From contig NC_040018.1 of the NCBI RefSeq assembly GCF_000972845.2, forward strand, positions 4,303,022 through 4,367,021: a DNA stretch of 64,000 nt, given 5' to 3'. Positions within the stretch are counted from its first letter, which is position 1. Every line of letters starts with the position of its first letter. Source of the stretch: Larimichthys crocea (taxonomy: Eukaryota; Chordata; Actinopteri; Sciaenidae). The notes under the pieces are model-generated. The model worked only from the letters and a program-made list of their open reading frames with translations. It ran no database searches and was not told the DNA's origin. Made by a program: the position numbers and the translations under genes. Shown here piece after piece: positions 58,475 through 64,000 of this stretch.

Positions 58475-58867
58475 ATTTTTGACGGTATAAAAAATGGAAC
58501 AGCGTTTCTGAGATCTGTGGCTCTGGCTGCCGCCATGTTGGCAGTTCTCCCTCTTCAGCCTCTCAGTTAATCTAAAGATGTGGATCATCAGCGGACCTGA
58601 GGTGGCCCGAAAGATGCCACCTGTAACATCACTATATAGAAATTCATACTCAGTACAGTTGTCATGAATGGGAAAATTATCTATAGAGACCAAAACTGTT
58701 TTTTGTACCAGGCTGTAAACATGTTTATTTCTGCTGTGAAGTTGGACATTTGAACATGGGGACTTATGGACATTGACTCGTCCTGTAGCCAGCCTCAAGT
58801 GGACGTTTGAGGAACTGCAGTTTTTGGCACGTCCACATTGGCTTCACGTTTCAGCCACGGAGGTTGC
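58475..58867 (+). repeat. Dispersed repeat DR, copy K
   Basis: It has GACGGTATAAAAAATGGAAC, GTGGCTCTGGCTGCCGCCAT, GGACCTGAGGTGGCCCGAAA, the full core, and GAACTGCAGTTTTTGGCACG, GGCTTCACGTTTCAGCCACG and GAGGTTGC. The CCTGTCAATCAAAG to ATTTGAACAGG segment is deleted. The minus-strand frame at 58463-58798 is a translation of this copy. Confidence 0.9.
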
Positions 58868-59034
58868 AAACCACTTATGCTGGTTCAGATCAAACTAAAG
58901 CAAAGACTTTATTTAAAAACTATATAAGTCTTTATGAGCTCGATGTTTGCCTTACATTTTACCATCGATGAAGAGCATGCACGGCTATCAAGTTCACTCT
59001 GCAATGATTTTCCAGACACATACTGATGTATGCA

Positions 59035-59057
59035 TGTGTGTGTGTGTGTGTGTGTGT
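59035..59057. repeat. (GT)n microsatellite
   Basis: Eleven TG units. Confidence 0.95.
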
Positions 59058-59639
59058 TTTGACTCCCACAGCGCACTGCATCAGCATCTGCGGCCAGTCA
59101 AAAGTTTACAGGACCAGCAGGACGCCTGCCGTCCTCTGCTCACCAGCTCATCTTCACTGGGAGCGGAGCAGAGAAAACTTTTTTATGGTTGAGCAGCTGC
59201 TCCATTTAATCAAATCTCAAGCTTGTTCATAAAAAGCTGCAGCACTGTGGGGTTTTAGGTAGCACTCTGGAAAATGAGAGTGTTGGAGCGGGGGGGCGGG
59301 CAAAACTTGATATGACAAATCTTTGAAATGCTTACTACCTTTCCTAATGCCATAACAAATCTATAATCCTCTGTTGCCTCAGGTTGTCAGTGTGACAGCA
59401 AACTTAATCAATATTTTGACCACAGAGACCTCTGTGTACACTAACAAAGAACGATGGCATATTATATGGAAAATACTGATTTTGCAATCTATATTTTATT
59501 TTAGATTTGCAATCATTTTGGAACCTATAGATCAGAATTATTCTTTTAAATGCAACATCTGCTGTTTTTTTTTTAAGCTTACAAAAGCAGCTGATTTTTT
59601 TATGTGGGTGGAGAAACCCAACACACAGACATACAGTAC

Positions 59640-60200
59640 GTGTAATTAGCAATTCAATCTACACGTCTAGAATGAAGTAACACAATAAAGCCTGGGATAC
59701 TGTCAGATTAATGCAGCCAATTAGAAAGCGAGGATACAGTGGAGGGTGCAAAGAAGAATCAGGTTGCTGTTCCTTCAATAGAGGGACATTATGTAACCGC
59801 TGCATGGAAACCGTGAGCTGGTTTAAACTTACCGGGGCTGTAATCCCAAGAGTGTTTTATTAACTGCCCTTGTGAACATTTTGTTTACGTGGAAAATGGG
59901 AGGTGAGAAACAGACTCTGTCAAGTACATGATAGCCTGGAGCAGGTAAGATGTTACCGTGTGGGGAGTTAATTGGTCAATGAAAGGGCAAGTTGTCCAAT
60001 TGATGGTTTGTTGATAATAAATTTAAACTGCTTGATCTCAGACAGAATTAGAGAAAACCAGGTTTCTTGTTTTGGTATCTGTTGACTGAAATGACAGCTG
60101 TCTCTGGCAGGTTTTATCACCTGTAGCTCGCTTGTTAATTAAGCCAACGTCAGATCCAAACGCTGTCTCAGGCTGACTTAATGTTTCCAGTCGACATGTT
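59640..60200. other. Repeat-free block, candidate conserved noncoding element
   Basis: No microsatellite, no recognised repeat and balanced composition. It contains homeodomain-type words (TTAATTGGTCAATGAAAG, GTTAATTAAGC, CTAATTAG-like). No open frame of note. Conservation is not demonstrated. Confidence 0.25.
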
Positions 60201-60273
60201 GTGAAAAGATCATTTTACCATAACAAAAATCATTTTATCTGCAAGTAGTTTAAAAACACAGAACGGGCAACCG

Positions 60274-60720
60274 TTTACTGCATACTGCTCTTAGAAACGG
60301 AACACGATTAGCTGATAATAAACCTGATCAGCAAAACACAACCATTAATCAAACCAATAACCAACAGCAGTCAATATCCAGCAACCTTATCATACTATAG
60401 TATAGTAACACAGTGTTTCTGTAGCACTGACAAAACATTGATGAACTTTACATTTAATGACTTTACATTGTCGATTTTGTTGCCTCGGCGAATCAAGAAC
60501 TCGCTACGTTATTTTAGTGGTAGACGAGCACAAGAATAAAAGAAAAAAATGAAGATTTCTCACTAAAATACGAGCGGCTTGGAGGATCAGATACACGCTG
60601 AATTAAACGCTGATTCAAAACACTCTAAATTCACTGTCTGTTGTGTGTGTGACGGTATTTTAGAAGGATTTCTTTTGCTCGTTGCCAAAACAGCTACCTA
60701 GTTTCCTGCTTCATGTTTAC
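60274..60720 (+). repeat. Diverged direct repeat, unit 1
   Basis: It matches 62183-62790 in order: TTTACTGCATAC, ATTAATCAAACCAATAAC, GACAAAACATT, GATTTCTCACTAAAATA, GGATCAGAT, ACGCTGAATTAAACGCTGA and GTGACGG. Unit 1 lacks about 170 bp found in unit 2. Confidence 0.8.
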
Positions 60721-60930
60721 CTGCGTACCTTCTGATAATTTTGAACAGGTTTGATTTTATCAGAGCGTTGAGACACGATACAAAGCAGCTGGCCTGTGGT
60801 AACATGTAGACCTACACAAAGTAGCTCAAATAAATGTTTAAATAAACAAACAAATCATGTTCAAATCATCTGTTGTCGCTTATTACTGTTAAATGATAAA
60901 TGTCACTTGTAGAACTGTTGTATAAAAGCA

Positions 60931-61049
60931 ATACCACACAAGAGAGAGCGCTGTTATACTCGATATTAGCACGGCTGTGATTATCTCCGGCAAGAGGCTG
61001 CACAACCGTGCAGATATTCAGTACAAGAGCACTCCCTCTTGTGTGATAT
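60931..61049. repeat. Hairpin-forming inverted repeat, about 49-bp arms
   Basis: The left arm ATACCACACAAGAGAGAGCG (60931) to CACGGCTGTG (60979) pairs with CACAACCGTG (61001) to CTCTTGTGTGATAT (61049). About 41 of 49 positions pair, with a 21-bp loop. It looks like a foldback MITE. Confidence 0.85.
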
Positions 61050-61899
61050 CTGCTTTTTTAAATCCAAAGTTTGACAGGCCTGCAATGTCTAACTTTGCTC
61101 AAGGGAGAGGTTTATAAATGGTCATGTTTTCTCTCCTGGTTTTAAAAGCCTGTTATCTTTCTCTCACTTCCCACTGCCTGGCCTGGACAGCAGCTCATCA
61201 ATAATCAGAGTCAACAGCCTTCTTGAGTTGAAATTGATGATTTAGTCCTGTCTCCTTTTTGAAGCATTAGTTAATGATTTTACAAGAAGGTAGTTCGAAC
61301 CGTCTCATTTTTGTTTAAAGAGGCGTCAATTATCGTAAATACTCACATGATGACAACAGCTGGGATTGTGTGTTGTGAGTGTTGGCAGCACAGCTAGCTG
61401 ACTACCCTTTATCAGGCCCGATTAATGTATTGGCGAGACAGATGAATGTAGACACATTCCAGCCTCATGAAATTCCACTCTATTGCTTTCTTTTCATGTC
61501 GCTTTGGTTACTTCCAAGGGAAAGATTTTTATCACTGAGGCATGATGGCTCATCTATGAGTAGATTATTTACCATAATTACTTAAAATACTGTTTACATG
61601 TAGAATTATCTTTCCAAACAATCGGGCATATGTTCCAGTCTATGTAGTTTTGCTTGATTAATGATTTTTCCACAGAATAATTATAATTATGAGAAAATGG
61701 CCAGCTGGATCAGTGGAAACACTGTGAGAGCACAAAGAACTTTCCTTTACCTTTATTTTTTGGCTGATTAGACCTGTCCTCAGGACTGTGCACACTGCCT
61801 CATCTCTATTACACTTTGATAATACTGCTGTAATAAATATTGAGGTAATGCATATTAAACAACAGTTATACAACAGTTTGATTTGGACAAAAGCAATCC
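61050..61899. other. Unassigned stretch with candidate conserved block
   Basis: The 61375-61580 part is repeat-free and could be conserved noncoding DNA. No gene was recognised. Confidence 0.35.
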
Positions 61900-62050
61900 A
61901 TGACACTTGGGTGAGATACTGAACCCCAAATTGCTCCCAAAGGCTGCGCCATCAGCGTGTGTGACTGTGTATGAATGATTACCTGATGAGCAGTTGGCAC
62001 CTTGCATGGCAGCCAACACCATCAGTGTTTGAAGGTGAATGAGATATGTC
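61900..62050 (+). repeat. SINE body fragment, same type as 47231
   Basis: ACTGAACCCCAAATTGCTCC, GGCTGCGCCATCAGCGTGTG, CAGTTGGCACCTTGCATGGC and GCCAACACCATCAGTGTTTG followed by GGTGAATGAGAT form the body of the second SINE type. The tRNA head and the tail are missing. Confidence 0.7.
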
Positions 62051-62182
62051 TGTTTAATATAGACTCTGTAGCTTTTAACTTAATGTTATATTGATGTTCT
62101 TAATTTATCTTGCATTGTAACAAACTTTGCAGCACAAAGATAAGATATAACTATTTCTAGTCTGAAGTTTGAACACACTTAC

Positions 62183-62790
62183 TTTACTGCATACCGCGAT
62201 TAGAAACTGAATAAACCTGATCAGCCATTGTCAGTAATCAATACACACCCATTAATCAAACCAATAACTAACAGCAGTCAGTGTCAGACAAGCTTATCAT
62301 ACTTAACGATTACCTAATGTTTCTGTAGCATTGACAAAACATTCAAAAATAAATATATTAGCAGTTTAAATTCAACTAAAGCTCCCTGCGTCAAACTCCC
62401 TCTAAGAAATACAATATTTAACAATTCCCTACAGGTCCATTAATAACACATCACTCTAGAGACACGAGATTAAGGACGCCGCATGTCGACAGTCTTCTCG
62501 TCAGTTCAGCATAAAGATAAACTTCCATCCAAACTTTACATTTTGGATTTTGTCTCCTCAACAACTCAAGAAGTCTCCACCAGGGTTATTTTAGTGAGAC
62601 TGTTGGAATGAAGTTCAAAAGATTTCTCACTAAAATAAGAGCTGGTTGGTGGATCAGATTCACGCTAAATTAAACACTGACTCAAAACACTGGTAATCCA
62701 TCGTCTGTCATGTCTGTGATACTATAGTTTTTTGGGGGTTTTTTTTCACCCGTTACAAAAATAACTGTCCGGTTTTCTAACTTTCCGCTC
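62183..62790 (+). repeat. Diverged direct repeat, unit 2
   Basis: Longer counterpart of 60274-60720. The extra part lies after GACAAAACATT (about 62345-62520). Confidence 0.8.
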
Positions 62791-64000
62791 TCCCTTGAGT
62801 GGCAATGACACAACAGCCAACATTGCCATTATGCATTCACTTGAAAAGACAAGAAAAACACAGCAGAAGTGAAGTGCTGTTGTTCAGCTGCCTGGGGAAA
62901 CAAATTAAATTACAATACTCATTCATAGACGCAATAGTGGGTTTGTTATTCCCCTTATTTTAAAATACCCTGCTGATTTTTTGTTTTGTTTTTGACCACT
63001 ATGGAGCGGTGTTTTTATGTGAGGGTGCCACGCGAGTGCACAAGCATGCAAGTCACGCAATACACATTCCTTCTATTGGTTTCAATCCACTGAATTCTGG
63101 GTGGTGGTGATGTAGCAAGAAAACCACCAGCAAGCTAGCGAACATGTAGGTTTCATATTTCTGAATAAAAAAATAAAATAATGAATGAATCAAACACTGA
63201 GTCAGCACTGTAGGTGATAGCAACCCATCCAGGTAGTTTGCCCTTGTGTCATGCCCCTGCCTCCAGCGGTAAATGTAAATTCTGAGGTCTTTACTATTTA
63301 AAAGCAATAAAACAAGAATACCATATTGTTTTAGCTATTATGAGTTAATATCCCAAATCCTATGGCCACATAAGCGAACACTTATGTCATTGCCGATTGA
63401 CAATATAGATTTAAGAAATCAGGGGTTGATGATGCATCCTTTCAGTCTGCCTCTTCCTACTTCCTTCCACTTCTCATGTTACTTAATGCATGTTATATAA
63501 GATAAGTTAGATAATTATTACAGTAATGACCTGGCACTAAATTTCACTGTCAGTTCTCACCTCTGGAAACAGAATATTATGTTTCATCACTTCTGGTTCC
63601 ATACTTATGATTATTGGACACTGCTGCATACACATTTCCAACAATTGCACCAAAAACATGAACATGTTATGAAAACGTGGTTTGAAAAAACAAACAAACA
63701 GAAAAAGACTTAAAGTTTGCAAAGGAGCATCAACAATCAAGTTTATGTCATGGCTGTTTATTAAGTACACCTCGCTAAATATGCATTAAATCCTAAAGTT
63801 ATAGTCGTATGTGTAAATACTGTAAAAATCTAAGGCCAATTTGTGATTTTGGCTATATAAATAACATTTGTTTGACTTAAATATTCAGAATTTGGCTTAA
63901 AAATGTTTTAAAGTGGTGTTGATTCAATGTTGTGTTCATTTTGGAGGCTGTAGTTTAGTTGGATTGTCTTATACTGACAGGTGTTTCCAATATTTACTGA
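62791..64000. other. AT-rich unassigned stretch to window end
   Basis: No gene, repeat terminus or RNA gene was recognised. Confidence 0.4.

Overview
The window reads as noncoding DNA from a ray-finned fish, most likely a percomorph teleost. The evidence is the repeat content: a teleost-type Tc1 transposon, tRNA-headed SINEs ending in an AATAAAGTATA-type tail, LINE tails ending in (ATTGATTG)/(AATTG), Gypsy-type solo LTRs, pogo, hAT and TTAA-flanked MITEs, and many (GT)n and (GA)n microsatellites. The base composition is A+T-rich by eye. I found no exon that I can assign to a host gene, no rRNA and no functional tRNA. Almost all open frames are short, lack recognisable domains, or are translations of repeats. 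The window is therefore best described as a gene desert or the inside of a very long intron.

Layout. At 0-5 kb there is mostly unique sequence with a reverse LINE tail and one copy of an abundant dispersed repeat (called DR here). At 4.8-5.6 kb lies the longest open frame, which I do not recognise. At 6.9-8.9 kb there is a CpG-rich cluster of nested DNA transposons, two of which keep the start of a MADF-domain protein on opposite strands. A hAT-like element lies at 10.1-10.9 kb. DR copies and a LINE tail occupy parts of 11.9-18.9 kb, including a DR copy inside a hAT-like MITE that has a probable 8-bp target duplication. A compact TTAA-flanked MITE is at 21.4 kb. At 23.4-25.9 kb a decayed Tc1 element lies inside a 1.15-kb segment that occurs twice in tandem, next to an N gap. 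A second TTAA MITE is at 29.1-29.9 kb, a pogo/Tigger-like MITE at 31.5-31.9 kb, and a third TTAA MITE with a DR copy inside it at 34.2-34.7 kb. A LINE-like remnant is at 37.9-38.2 kb and SINEs are at 42.0 and 47.2 kb. Two solo LTRs with exact target-site duplications sit at 49.1-50.1 kb in a degenerate TTCA-rich tract. DR copies follow at 50, 57 and 58.5 kb. A diverged direct repeat (60.3 and 62.2 kb), a hairpin-forming inverted repeat (60.9 kb) and a SINE body (61.9 kb) complete the window.

The genes do not work together as a system, because no intact gene is visible. The informative content is transposon stratigraphy (what inserted into what) plus a few repeat-free blocks (about 42.6-43.7, 59.6-60.2 and 61.4-61.6 kb) that could be conserved regulatory elements. 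Family names rest on remembered consensus features and visible termini, not on any search.
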